From Alkaliphilus peptidifermentans DSM 18978 (GTDB lineage Bacteria; Bacillota; Clostridia; Peptostreptococcales; Natronincolaceae): a DNA stretch of 64,000 nt. Location of the stretch: NCBI RefSeq assembly GCF_900101495.1, contig NZ_FMUS01000001.1, forward strand, positions 1 through 64,000, in the 5' to 3' direction. The notes under the pieces are model-generated. The model did no database searches. It saw only the letters and a list, made by a program, of their open reading frames with translations, and was not told where the DNA came from. Shown here one piece after another: positions 53,371 to 61,968 of this stretch. Within the stretch, counting starts at the first letter, position 1. Each line of letters opens with the position of its first letter. Position numbers and translations under genes: made by a program.

Positions 53371-53405
53371 AAAGCACTGTTGAAAAATCAACAGTGCTTT
53401 TTTTA
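53371..53405. terminator. Bidirectional terminator
   Basis: Perfect 13-bp stem AAAGCACTGTTGA / TCAACAGTGCTTT (53371-53400) with T-runs on the plus side. It ends the second NSS gene and, in part, the converging LtaS-like gene. Confidence 0.88.
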
Positions 53406-55286
53406 TTCTCTTTCTTCAAGTATCTTTAATATATCTAGCGGACCCACCAACGGTAATAGATCATTTTCCAAAATAAATTCTGATAAATATATCTCAACCA
53501 AAGCCCTTTGGTACCCCGCCCTAAAATCTTCTAAATCCATTTCTTCTCCAGTAAGTTTATTCCACCCACTACTATTTTCAAAAACTCCATCCTTCGACAT
53601 TATAAATACCTTGTCATTATCTATAAAGGACCCCATAGCTGTATGAATGAAGGTTGCAACAAATCCCTCTTTGTTATTTAAGAGATCTTTACCCATTTGA
53701 TGGGTATTTTCTATAGTAATGTTAAGTAGATTTGCCATGGTGGGAAAGAAATCAATCATCCCACCAGCTATTGTAATTTCTTCGTTGATATCACCATCAG
53801 GAACATGAATGATTAAAGGCACCATAAGCATTTCATCCACTCGAAGCTCTTTATCAAGGAAATCTTCCAAAAGGGCTAGAGTTTCTTCGTCCTGTGTTTT
53901 TAGTCCATGATGATCTCCATAAATTACTATTACTGAATTTTCATAAAGACCTGCTTCCTTTAAGTCGTTGATTAATTCACCTATTGACCTATCTAAGTAG
54001 TTCACAGTATGAATATAGTCACCAAAAATTGTGTCTTGATAAGGTTCTGGGACAAATAAGGTCTTATGGTCCTCCTCCATTAAAAAGGGATAATGGGAGG
54101 TTAATGTAATAAAGAAGGAGTAAAAGGGCTGATCAATAGCACTTAAATATGGAATCGCTTGTTTAAAAAGAGACTTATCGCTTAACCCCATGCCTATTAC
54201 TTCATCTTCTATTAAATCCTCTGTGCTTATAAATGTGTCGAAGCCCATATACGGATACATTGTTCTTCGATTCCAAAACTCAGGTTCATTACCGTGAAAT
54301 ACAATAGTACTATAACCTTCTTCCTTCAAAACATTAGGCAGAGATATAAGGTTTTTGCCTTCATAGCTTTTATAGCTATAGTTTTTTAAGGATGAATGAA
54401 GACCATTGTGGGATACAAACTCTGCGTCTGAGGTGTTTCCCCACCCCACCTGTTCATAATATTGGGAGAAGTAAAAACTGTCTTCTTTTATCAGCTGATT
54501 AAGGACAGGAGTTATGGGCTGTCCATTAATATCTTCATTAATAACAAAGGCTTGTAGCGATTCGGCTTGAATTACAATAATATTTCTTCCAGCTATTAAC
54601 CCGGTATATTCCCTTTCATATAGATCAGTTTCTTCTATAATAACCTCTTCTATAACATTGGCAAAACCAGCGGGAATTGTTTCGTTTCTAAATGCTTTAA
54701 GAATATCATATATGTGATAATTTATCACACCAAGGTTATATGGTGTTAGAATCACATCATCTGTTCTTTTAAGCATAAAATGCCCAAATACTGAGGTGAA
54801 TACCATTACAAAGGCCATTAATAATGTAAGGGCATGTCTTGGTCTCGTTGAGAGGGTGCTTCTGCCCTTATATTTGCGATTAAAGTACCACATTAGAGGA
54901 ACTATATCTATAAAGAACAAAAGGTATTGAAGCCTCAAAATAGAATAAATACTTCCCCCTACTCCTCTTAAATGGCGTATTTGGTAAATGATATGAATAG
55001 GTAGTACCGTACCAAAATGTCTAAAATATAAGCTATTAGCAAAAAAAAGAAAGGATATTATAATATTTATTATTAAAAAGGTTTTAAATCTATTTACAGT
55101 TTTTAATAGCGAAGTCATTATTAATATTGCCATTACTGTAAAAGTATTTAAAACTGAAATAGCAATATAATTTCGTTCAATTCCAATAAAGCTATGAAAA
55201 ACTAATAGCTTTAATAGAATTAAACCACTGAATAGAAATAAAACTTCATTTTTTTTGTCCTTTGAAAAATGTTGTTTTATCATCAT
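53403..55286 (-). CDS. LtaS-like sulfatase/phosphoglycerol transferase
   Basis: 627 residues. Five N-terminal membrane helices (about 15-170) then an extracellular sulfatase domain. AESLQAFVI (Glu242, metal) and GWGNTSDAEF with Thr285 as the nucleophile match lipoteichoic acid synthase. VIYGDHHGLK and GGMIDFFPTMANLL are further metal and fold blocks. It polymerises or transfers glycerophosphate at the membrane; specific product not known. It converges with the NSS gene. Confidence 0.88.
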   Translation of the reverse strand: MMIKQHFSKDKKNEVLFLFSGLILLKLLVFHSFIGIERNYIAISVLNTFTVMAILIMTSLLKTVNRFKTFLIINIIISFLFFANSLYFRHFGTVLPIHIIYQIRHLRGVGGSIYSILRLQYLLFFIDIVPLMWYFNRKYKGRSTLSTRPRHALTLLMAFVMVFTSVFGHFMLKRTDDVILTPYNLGVINYHIYDILKAFRNETIPAGFANVIEEVIIEETDLYEREYTGLIAGRNIIVIQAESLQAFVINEDINGQPITPVLNQLIKEDSFYFSQYYEQVGWGNTSDAEFVSHNGLHSSLKNYSYKSYEGKNLISLPNVLKEEGYSTIVFHGNEPEFWNRRTMYPYMGFDTFISTEDLIEDEVIGMGLSDKSLFKQAIPYLSAIDQPFYSFFITLTSHYPFLMEEDHKTLFVPEPYQDTIFGDYIHTVNYLDRSIGELINDLKEAGLYENSVIVIYGDHHGLKTQDEETLALLEDFLDKELRVDEMLMVPLIIHVPDGDINEEITIAGGMIDFFPTMANLLNITIENTHQMGKDLLNNKEGFVATFIHTAMGSFIDNDKVFIMSKDGVFENSSGWNKLTGEEMDLEDFRAGYQRALVEIYLSEFILENDLLPLVGPLDILKILEERE

Positions 55287-55353
55287 TAGTCCCCCTGATG
55301 CAGTTAAAATCTATTTTAAAACTATTTTAGCATATAGGGCATGTTTTTACCAA

Positions 55354-56097
55354 TCAAGATTGCTTCTTTTCAGTTAAAAATTTCCAATACCTAGTAGGCA
55401 TAAAGTTTTTTTGGAGTTTAGGATTTCTTCTTTCACTTATTGATATACTTTTAAAATATGTTTTCCATAGTTCTTGATACAATTCCTCTTCTGCCCCTAC
55501 TGATGCCTGTAGCTTCATATCAACCTCCGTCAAAAACCATTCCTTTTTATCGTACACAGCAGCAGCTCCTCTTTTTACATCATGTATCATCCAATGTTGA
55601 TCTGCCATCCGATTAGCAAAATGAGGCGCCAGCAATCCTATAATATGATAGTCAGGTTCGATAGGTGCATAGTAAAAATCCTCTTTAATCAATTGAAATC
55701 GGGTAAGTCCCAACATCCTATGCTTTTCACGACTTACCTTTTTACTAATTTTATGCATATTTAATACATGTTGATTTGTTAACAGAAAATCCACCTGATA
55801 GCCCATCCTAAAGGCTATTAGTAGGTATTTGTATATAACCGTTGGTGCCTCCTTTAGCTCAGAAAGAAAGACATGATAAACATGCCTTAGAGCATCTTGA
55901 GAAATCTTCTTTTTAATTGCTTCATATACCTTGTTTGATTTAGTTATATCACTTTCAATATAGATTCTATTGTCTATAAGGTTAGGTTCATAATATTCAT
56001 CTGAAACTATTGCTCTAGGCTTTATATCGGTATAATATGCTTCATATATAGCTGTTAAGAGCCCCTCAAAGCTATTGTCATAAACAAAAATAATCAT
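55354..56097 (-). CDS. TIGR03915-family protein, partner of the radical-SAM repair protein
   Basis: 247 residues. VYDNSFEGLLTAIYEAYYTDIKP is the typical start; FANRMADQHWMIHDVKRGAAAVYD is the best conserved block. It always occurs next to the radical-SAM protein below, and the two have been linked with DNA repair by gene neighbourhood; biochemistry is lacking. It starts 2 bp after the radical-SAM gene, so they are translationally linked. Confidence 0.85.
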   Translation of the reverse strand: MIIFVYDNSFEGLLTAIYEAYYTDIKPRAIVSDEYYEPNLIDNRIYIESDITKSNKVYEAIKKKISQDALRHVYHVFLSELKEAPTVIYKYLLIAFRMGYQVDFLLTNQHVLNMHKISKKVSREKHRMLGLTRFQLIKEDFYYAPIEPDYHIIGLLAPHFANRMADQHWMIHDVKRGAAAVYDKKEWFLTEVDMKLQASVGAEEELYQELWKTYFKSISISERRNPKLQKNFMPTRYWKFLTEKKQS

Positions 56098-56099
56098 GG

Positions 56100-57389
56100 C
56101 TATAACTCTCCTGTTATAATTGATTCCTTTAGTTGGTATACATCAAATAATGACAGCTGCTTTTCTTCTGGTTTATTTTGTACCAATATAGGTTTGGAAA
56201 TTAGACACTGCCGTATAAGCCTTTCTTGCAAACCTACCTCTCCGTAATACTTTCCTTGACAGGTTATAAAATAACGTGCCCTTTTCATAACAACACCTAT
56301 TTTTTTTAATCCATCATAGCTTATTGGGGCCATCCGCCTAGCAGCTACTATTCTTCTGGCGGATTGTACTCCAATTCCTGGTATCCTCAAAAGCATCTCT
56401 ATCTCAGCTTTGTTTATCTCTATAGGAAACAAATGCATATTTCTTAACGCCCAATCACACTTTGGATCTAATAGTGTATCGAAATTGGGCTGTACTTCAT
56501 CTAATAGTTCTGTAGCCTGAAAGCCATAAAACCTTAATAGCCAATCTGCTTGATATAGTCTATGCTCCCTCAGGGTGGGCGGACTAGCTAAAGTTGGTAA
56601 CTGTGGATGAATACCTATTGGTACATAAGCAGAATAATATACCCTCTTTAATTGGAAGCGATTATATAAACCCTCTGATAGCTTAAGAATTTGATAATCA
56701 TGATCTGCCGTTGCTCCAACTATCAGCTGTGTACTTTGGCCAGCTGGAACAAAGGAGGGACTACTTTTGAAGATTTTTTTCTCTTCCTTATGCTGTTTCA
56801 TTTGCCTCGTTATGAGGCTCATGGGCTTAATAATTTCTTCCTTTTTCTTTTGTGGAGCCAGAAGCTTTAATCCTCCACTACTGGGTAATTCGATATTTAC
56901 ACTCATACGATCAACATACTTACCAGTTTCATAAATAAGCCTACTATCAGCTCCAGGTATTGCCTTAACATGAATATATCCATTGAACCGATGTTCATTT
57001 CTTAATAGCTTAACCGTAGTTAGTAATAGCTCCATGGTATGGTTTGGATCCTTCATAATGGCAGAGCTAAGGAATAACCCTTCAATATAGTTTCTTCGAT
57101 AGAAATTGATTGTAAGCTGAGCCACTTCATCAGGTGTAAAGGCCGCCCTAGGCAAATCATTAGATGACCTATTAACACAGTAGGCACAATTATATATGCA
57201 ATAATTAGTCAATAAGATTTTTAATAGAGAAATACAGCGTCCATCATCGGACCAGCTGTGGCAAATACCACTTATGGCTGCATTTCCAATGCCCCCCTCC
57301 TTATTCTTTCGGGAGCTTCCACTGGAGGAGCAGGAAACATCATATTTTGCAGCATCTGCTAAAATTGTCAATTTATCTAGAATTTCCAT
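56100..57389 (-). CDS. Putative DNA modification/repair radical-SAM protein (TIGR03916-like)
   Basis: 429 residues. CxxxCxxC in YCIYNCAYC binds the 4Fe-4S cluster for SAM cleavage, followed by the SAM barrel. A C-terminal helix-hairpin-helix (LLRIPGIGVQSARRIVAARR) would bind DNA. The start at ATG 57389 has GGAGGG 7 nt before it; ATG 57404 is upstream of it. A LexA-like box overlaps its promoter, which suggests SOS control. Confidence 0.87.
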   Translation of the reverse strand: MEILDKLTILADAAKYDVSCSSSGSSRKNKEGGIGNAAISGICHSWSDDGRCISLLKILLTNYCIYNCAYCVNRSSNDLPRAAFTPDEVAQLTINFYRRNYIEGLFLSSAIMKDPNHTMELLLTTVKLLRNEHRFNGYIHVKAIPGADSRLIYETGKYVDRMSVNIELPSSGGLKLLAPQKKKEEIIKPMSLITRQMKQHKEEKKIFKSSPSFVPAGQSTQLIVGATADHDYQILKLSEGLYNRFQLKRVYYSAYVPIGIHPQLPTLASPPTLREHRLYQADWLLRFYGFQATELLDEVQPNFDTLLDPKCDWALRNMHLFPIEINKAEIEMLLRIPGIGVQSARRIVAARRMAPISYDGLKKIGVVMKRARYFITCQGKYYGEVGLQERLIRQCLISKPILVQNKPEEKQLSLFDVYQLKESIITGEL

Positions 57390-57479
57390 GCAAGGACCCT
57401 CCATGAGAAATTTAATAATTAGGAATTAAGAACTGAGAGTTAAAGGTTTAAATTTTTACCTATTAGATTGTATAAGTAA

Positions 57480-57518
57480 ATTGTATCATATTATTATTAT
57501 ATGTCAAACATATGTTCG
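57480..57518 (-). promoter_or_regulatory. LexA-like box overlapping the promoter of the radical-SAM pair
   Basis: CGAACATATGTTTG (minus strand, 57518-57505) matches the Gram-positive SOS box CGAACRNRYGTTCG at all but one position. TTGACA (57507-57502) overlaps it; a 16-bp spacer and TACAAT (57485-57480) follow. So the promoter is probably repressed by LexA and opened after DNA damage. Confidence 0.7.
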
Positions 57519-57683
57519 AGAAGTCATTACTAATGAGTCCTCAGTAATTAATAATTATTAAATGAAAAAGTAAATTCCATATTGCACCAGTAAATTCTGT
57601 ATAGATGGAATTTAAATATGCATACCCATTCCTGTATAATTAAAGGGCGGTTGATTGCCTGCCTGTGCAGGAATGAGGTTAAC

Positions 57684-57914
57684 ATGAATAAGAAACCAAG
57701 AGGCAATCAAAAACATTTAACATTATCACAGCGAATTGAAATCGAGAAAAGTCTTTTAGCTGGAGATTCTTTTGCGGCTATTGCCAGAAAGATAGGTAAA
57801 GATCCAAGTACCATTTCGAAAGAAATAAGAAAACATTCTAAAATTGCTGAAAACAAAAACACAATAATAACAGGTATGCTCCCACTACCCCCTTGTAAGT
57901 TAAAATTAATTTAG
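57684..57914 (+). pseudogene. IS30-family transposase N-terminal fragment
   Basis: 76 residues. KHLTLSQRIEIEKSLLAGDSFAAIARKIGKDPSTISKEIRKHS is the HTH of IS30 transposases. The reading frame leaves the family after ENKNT and stops; the catalytic DDE core is lost. A relic of an insertion sequence next to the amidase gene. Confidence 0.85.
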
Positions 57915-58081
57915 TTCTTGTAACGAAATCATTAATTACTAATTTTTTTGTTAAATGGTTTACAAAATCTATTTTATTTTCTTCTTATTAAGTGTAAGAC
58001 AAAACGAAATGGCCATTGAAGTGAAGTCTTATTATGAAAGGATAACGATAAAAATATTTCAAAAGAGAAAGGATTGATACT

Positions 58082-58666
58082 ATGAGCTTACAAGGCAAAA
58101 AAATTTTAATCGACCCTGGCCATGGTGGTTGGGATTCAGGAGCAGTTGGTACTTTAAAAGGAAATCAAATTTTAGAAAAAGACCTTGCTTTAATGTTTGC
58201 ATTATCGACGCAAAGTTACCTAGAAAATGCTGGAGCCACTGTCATTATGACCAGAGACTCTGATGAGTATATTGGTATTAATGACCGTTGGGAAATGGGA
58301 CGAGATAATAGCGTGAATGCTGTAGTTAGTATTCATTGGAATTCTGGAAGTGGATCTGCTAAAGGTACCGAAACATATTATGCACAAAATCGTCCTCAAG
58401 ACATGGCTTTTGCTCAAACTATTCAAAATAAAGTGATTGAATGGATGGGTACAGAAAATCGTGGTGTTAAAGATGACACAAAATCTGCTCTTGGTTTTTT
58501 AGGTGTGTTAAGATATCCTTCAAGTACTAGTTACCCTAGAGCTTTAGTGGAAGTAGAGTTCATTAGCAATGAAACAGCTATGAATAGATTAGATTACCCA
58601 CTTTATGAAGCTTCTTTAGACTTTGCTGCTGGCATCTTAAAAGGTTTGGAAGAGTACTTTGCTTAG
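58082..58666 (+). CDS. N-acetylmuramoyl-L-alanine amidase (Amidase_3)
   Basis: 194 residues. Zinc ligands His14 (DPGHGG), Glu32 and His85 (SIHWNSG), and catalytic Glu157 in LVEVEFISN. It cleaves the bond between MurNAc and L-Ala in peptidoglycan. No signal peptide and no wall-binding repeat, as in phage endolysins and some sporulation amidases. AGAAAGGA precedes ATG 58082. The nearby IS30 scar hints at transfer; a holin gene (BhlA) lies far off at 12 kb. Confidence 0.9.
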   Translation: MSLQGKKILIDPGHGGWDSGAVGTLKGNQILEKDLALMFALSTQSYLENAGATVIMTRDSDEYIGINDRWEMGRDNSVNAVVSIHWNSGSGSAKGTETYYAQNRPQDMAFAQTIQNKVIEWMGTENRGVKDDTKSALGFLGVLRYPSSTSYPRALVEVEFISNETAMNRLDYPLYEASLDFAAGILKGLEEYFA

Positions 58667-58752
58667 ATCCTAAACGTACTTTTTCAGACAGAAATTTAAA
58701 AAAAGCATCAAATAAAGCAATTTAAGCGTAAAAGCTTATAGCATGTACTAGG

Positions 58753-58794
58753 AGAGTATCTATAATAAACGATCTTTTTTATTATAGATACTCT
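58753..58794. terminator. Long hairpin after the amidase gene
   Basis: Perfect 17-bp stem (58753-58769 / 58778-58794) with an 8-base loop. No T-run on the plus side, so a weak terminator or a 3' protecting hairpin between convergent genes. Confidence 0.5.
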
Positions 58795-58886
58795 TCTATA
58801 GTTTGTAATATTTTCTGGTATTTCTCATGTACTATTGTTCAATAACACATCAATAAGTTTCACATACAATGAATAATATTTAATGA

Positions 58887-59429
58887 CTATACATCAAACT
58901 CTACAGATATGATCTGCCACTCTTTATTAATTAATTTGAACCCTAATTTTAAGAATGTTGGTGGTGATGCTACCTCTCTTTGTTCATCAATATAAATTTC
59001 TCGTATAAAAGCTTTTGCAGTTTTATTTTCAATGTCATAATCAAACCCCTTGATATAATAATAATCAAACTCATAGTTAGAATTAGATCGGTATAAAGGC
59101 ATTTGAATTTTTTCATTTGCATATTCATAAAAGAGAAAAAGGTCACCATTTCTTTCTTCTAAGCGAAATTCATCCGACAATAGTTTTTCTAATTCCTCTT
59201 TTTCACCATTTGTATGGGCTCTGATGAATAAACTAGCGAGGTTGAGAATGTCGATAACATTCGTATTTTCTTGTATGAAACCCTCAATCACAGATGTCAG
59301 TTCTACCTTTTCCTGTTTTAATGCATTAGTAACCAAAATGTTATTGTTGTAAAGAAGCGTAATACGTAAAGAATAAATCCCTAATAAAAGCAATAGAACA
59401 ATTAACACTTTGACAATATGTTTTCTCAT
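58887..59429 (-). CDS. Membrane-anchored small protein, unknown function
   Basis: 180 residues: basic start, one hydrophobic helix (7-24), then an extracytoplasmic domain of about 150 residues. The last part (TFLKLGFKLINKEWQIISVEFDV) has the strand pattern of NTF2-like/DUF4878-type lipoprotein domains, but I cannot place it firmly. The gene stands alone. No link to its neighbours is visible. Confidence 0.6.
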   Translation of the reverse strand: MRKHIVKVLIVLLLLLGIYSLRITLLYNNNILVTNALKQEKVELTSVIEGFIQENTNVIDILNLASLFIRAHTNGEKEELEKLLSDEFRLEERNGDLFLFYEYANEKIQMPLYRSNSNYEFDYYYIKGFDYDIENKTAKAFIREIYIDEQREVASPPTFLKLGFKLINKEWQIISVEFDV

Positions 59430-59593
59430 TATATTTACCTCCTAATATTCAAGTACTCCATTGATAGCATATGCTAAAGTTTATTTTGTTTAAAAAATGA
59501 AATTGAAATTAACTTTTTTTATAAATTTTACCATATATAGGAATATGAATCAAATAAAGTTACTCATCCTCATACTAAAACTCAATAAAGTCC

Positions 59594-59650
59594 ATAATTA
59601 GATGAATCATTGTTTTCAGTAAAAAGCCTCCAGCTCGTTAAAAAAAACAG
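59594..59650 (-). pseudogene. 57-bp fragment of hisIE
   Basis: About 52 of 55 aligned bases match hisIE at 61610-61664 (HisI-HisE linker region, same strand), with two single-base insertions. A partial duplication of hisIE, now without function. Confidence 0.75.
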
Positions 59651-59669
59651 GATTAGTTAATCCTGTTTT
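59646..59669. terminator. Hairpin, copy 1 (AACAGGATTAGTTAATCCTGTT)
   Basis: Perfect stem AACAGGATTA/TAATCCTGTT, the first of two nearly identical copies flanking the 150-bp element; T and A runs on both sides allow either direction. Confidence 0.6.
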
Positions 59670-59670
59670 A

Positions 59671-59819
59671 GGTTGTTGAAAAAGCCAACAATGTCCAGAC
59701 TGTTCAAAATTCTTCAGATTCGAGGCGCAAGAAAACCCAGCGAACGTAGCGTATACATAATACGTGAGGGTGCTGGGTTTTTGCAGCAACGAAGAAGATG
59801 GAGGATTTTCAACAGTCTG
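59671..59819. mobile_element. Long inverted-repeat element flanked by duplicated terminators
   Basis: Arms of about 46 bp (CAGACTGTTCAAAATTCTTC... from 59697; mirror ending 59818 with CAACAGTCTG) form one imperfect hairpin with AACCCAGC/GCTGGGTT near the loop. No ORF. Similar small palindromes occur in clostridial genomes. The 24-bp terminators on both sides suggest duplication of the target during insertion. Confidence 0.55.
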
Positions 59820-59820
59820 A

Positions 59821-59847
59821 AACAGGATTAGTTAATCCTGTTTTTTT
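59821..59847. terminator. Hairpin, copy 2
   Basis: Second AACAGGATTAGTTAATCCTGTT, followed by TTTTTT. It is 175 bp right of copy 1 and flanks the element. Confidence 0.6.
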
Positions 59848-59856
59848 ACTATCACA

Positions 59857-59882
59857 GAACCGTACTTAACGTATCCGGCTCA
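59857..59882 (-). ncRNA. Group II intron domain V-like hairpin remnant
   Basis: Minus strand GAGCCGGATAC...GTACGGTTC, a GAGCCG/CGGTTC helix with the two-base bulge of domain V, followed by TGTGATAG as in many bacterial group II introns. No reverse transcriptase nearby. The loop is shorter than a functional domain V. Confidence 0.35.
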
Positions 59883-59896
59883 AATACTCCCTAAAT

Positions 59897-60223
59897 TTAT
59901 TTTCTTTCTATATGCTTAATATAATATTCACCCCATCTATTCATAACATCCATAACCTTTAAAAACTCATTTCCTATCTCTGTAAGGGAATATTCCACCT
60001 TTGGTGGAACTTCTAAATATGCCTGTCTATGTACAATTCCATATTCCTCAAGCTCTTTTAATTGTTGAGTTAGATAACTTTTTTGAATTTCTGGTAAAGC
60101 TTTTTGTAATTCGTTAAACCTCATAACACTATTCTTTAATAGACATATTATTGAAATTTTCCACTTGCCATTGATAATATTATGGGTTATCTCAAGAGGA
60201 CACTTAATATTTTTTATTTCCAC
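59897..60223 (-). CDS. HxlR-family transcriptional regulator
   Basis: 108 residues. CPLEITHNIINGKWKISIICLL is the HxlR start with its Cys, followed by a winged helix (LQKALPEIQKSYLTQQLKELEEYGIVHRQAY, then PPKVEYSLTEIG). The GTG at 60223 follows GGAGG by 7 nt and fits the family start; the ATG at 60247 overlaps the ribosome site. HxlR proteins sense redox or aldehyde stress through Cys or bind ligands. It is divergent from the phosphotriesterase-like gene, which is its likely target. Confidence 0.9.
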   Translation of the reverse strand: MEIKNIKCPLEITHNIINGKWKISIICLLKNSVMRFNELQKALPEIQKSYLTQQLKELEEYGIVHRQAYLEVPPKVEYSLTEIGNEFLKVMDVMNRWGEYYIKHIERK

Positions 60224-60359
60224 CTTCACTCCTCCAACATGGTGCAAAATTTTGTACTAGGTACTATTAAAAAAACTACTGGTTAATATTGGCCTTGTAC
60301 ATTACAATTATATTAAATTATATATAATTTATCAAACAATATAGGAGGTAGGTATATAA

Positions 60360-61280
60360 ATGATTAATACAGTATTAGGAACTATCAAAAATAATGAATT
60401 AGGTTTAACACTCTGTCATGAGCATTTTGTTGTGGACTTCGGTGGTGCTGATACTCCTACCCACTATAATAGAGAAGAAATTATAGCTACTACTCTACCC
60501 TTTTTAAGTTATTTGAAAGAATTAGGATGTAATACCATAGTTGATGCTACTCCCAATGGTCTAGGAAGGAATATAGATTTACTTGTTGAAGCTTCATCAA
60601 AGTCAGGAATTAATTTCATTACATGCACTGGCGGTTGGGATGGACTTCAATTTGATGGTAAATACATACCATCCACCATTAAAAACATGTCTACTGAAGA
60701 AATTGTTGATTTCTGGAGTAATGAGTTTTTTAATGGAATTAATGGTACTTCTGTTAAACCCGGCTTTATAAAGATAGCCTTAGGAGACTCCGGCTTTCTA
60801 ACCGACTTCCAACTTAGAATCCTCCTAGCTGCCATTGAGACAAGTTTAAAGACTAACCTTCCTATTCACTGTCACTGTGAGTCTTCAAAGGTAATAGAGG
60901 AAATATCTCATATGTTAGAAAAAGAGAATTTTCCACTTAATAAATTTGTTTGGCTTCATTGTGATATTGAAAAAAATACCAGGTTAATCAAAAAATTAGC
61001 ACAGGAGGGTATGTGGGTGTCCTTCGATTATACCTTAGCCAGAGCTAATGACTTTACATGGTATATTGAAATGATAAATTCCATGAATGAGTCAGGCTTA
61101 ATAGGTAGATTGCTTATTTCCCAAGACCATTGTATTTATGATCTTGATGAAAAAATATGCAAGAAATCTATGGATTGGGTTTTTAAGGATTTAATGCTCC
61201 TATTGAAGGACAGTGGTTTTTCTCAGGAAATACTTGATAAAATATTTATTAAAAATCCTTCCATTGTTTTTAATATTTAA
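60360..61280 (+). CDS. Phosphotriesterase-like metal-dependent hydrolase
   Basis: 306 residues of the PTE/Php amidohydrolase family. Metal ligands: His20 and His22 (CHEHF), the bridging Lys138 (IKIALGD), His170 or 172, His200 and Asp256 (SQDHC). These are the complete two-metal set, so the enzyme is likely active, perhaps as a lactonase. A strong site (ATAGGAGGTAGG) precedes ATG 60360. Divergent from hxlR. It sits between hisIE DNA and its 57-bp copy, as if inserted here. Confidence 0.87.
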   Translation: MINTVLGTIKNNELGLTLCHEHFVVDFGGADTPTHYNREEIIATTLPFLSYLKELGCNTIVDATPNGLGRNIDLLVEASSKSGINFITCTGGWDGLQFDGKYIPSTIKNMSTEEIVDFWSNEFFNGINGTSVKPGFIKIALGDSGFLTDFQLRILLAAIETSLKTNLPIHCHCESSKVIEEISHMLEKENFPLNKFVWLHCDIEKNTRLIKKLAQEGMWVSFDYTLARANDFTWYIEMINSMNESGLIGRLLISQDHCIYDLDEKICKKSMDWVFKDLMLLLKDSGFSQEILDKIFIKNPSIVFNI

Positions 61281-61318
61281 TATTTTGCACAAGTAACCAA
61301 ACCATATAATTGCTTTGG

Positions 61319-61960
61319 TTACTTGGCATATCGTTTTTCCAATTCACCAAATACATCTTCTGGTTTTACATCCTTATGGCATAGCAATACCAAGAGATGA
61401 TATATTAGATCACTGCTCTCATATACTAATTCCTCTTTATCAGTATTTTTTGAAGCAATAATTACTTCTGCGGTTTCTTCTCCTACCTTTTTTAAGATTT
61501 TATCCAGGCCCTTATCGAATAAATAGTTGGTATATGATCCTTCCTTCGGATTCCTTTTTCTTTCAGTAATAGTTTCATAAACCTTTGTTAAAATATGTTT
61601 TTCTTCATTATAATTAGATGAATCATTGTTTTCTGTAAAAGCCTCCAGCTGGTTGAAAAAACAGCTCTTTTCTCCAGTATGGCAGGCATTTCCCTTTTGC
61701 CTAACTTTAATTAACAGTGTGTCGCCATCGCAATCATAGTCAATTGAAATTACTTTTTGGATGTTACCAGAAGTGGCACCTTTATTCCAAAGCTCTTGTC
61801 TACTTCTACTCCAAAACCAGGTTTCCTTTGTTTCTATTGTTTTTAATAGTGAAGCCTCATTCATATATGCCATCATTAAAACCTGCATCGTATCTATATC
61901 CTGTATAACAGCAGGTATAAGGCCTGCCTTATCAAATTTTAGTTCTTTTATTTTTTCCAT
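61319..61960 (-). CDS. hisI: Bifunctional HisIE: phosphoribosyl-AMP cyclohydrolase / PR-ATP pyrophosphatase
   Basis: 213 residues. The HisI half (1-115) has [57 protein letters not shown] with the zinc Cys/His. The HisE half (125-213) has [32 protein letters not shown]. It catalyses the second and third steps of histidine synthesis. The linker is the part copied at 59.6 kb. It is 8 bp after hisF. Confidence 0.95.
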   Translation of the reverse strand: MEKIKELKFDKAGLIPAVIQDIDTMQVLMMAYMNEASLLKTIETKETWFWSRSRQELWNKGATSGNIQKVISIDYDCDGDTLLIKVRQKGNACHTGEKSCFFNQLEAFTENNDSSNYNEEKHILTKVYETITERKRNPKEGSYTNYLFDKGLDKILKKVGEETAEVIIASKNTDKEELVYESSDLIYHLLVLLCHKDVKPEDVFGELEKRYAK

Positions 61961-61968
61961 TTTGTCCC

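Larger units (their letters stand above)
59430..59896. other. Patch of rearranged debris
   Basis: 467 bp. It holds a 57-bp copy of hisIE, a hairpin terminator, a long hairpin element, a second copy of the terminator and an intron domain V-like hairpin, in that order. No intact gene. Confidence 0.7.

Noticed and set aside
58220-58426. 68-residue ORF opposite the amidase
   Set aside because: Shadow frame; the amidase frame carries the full set of catalytic residues.
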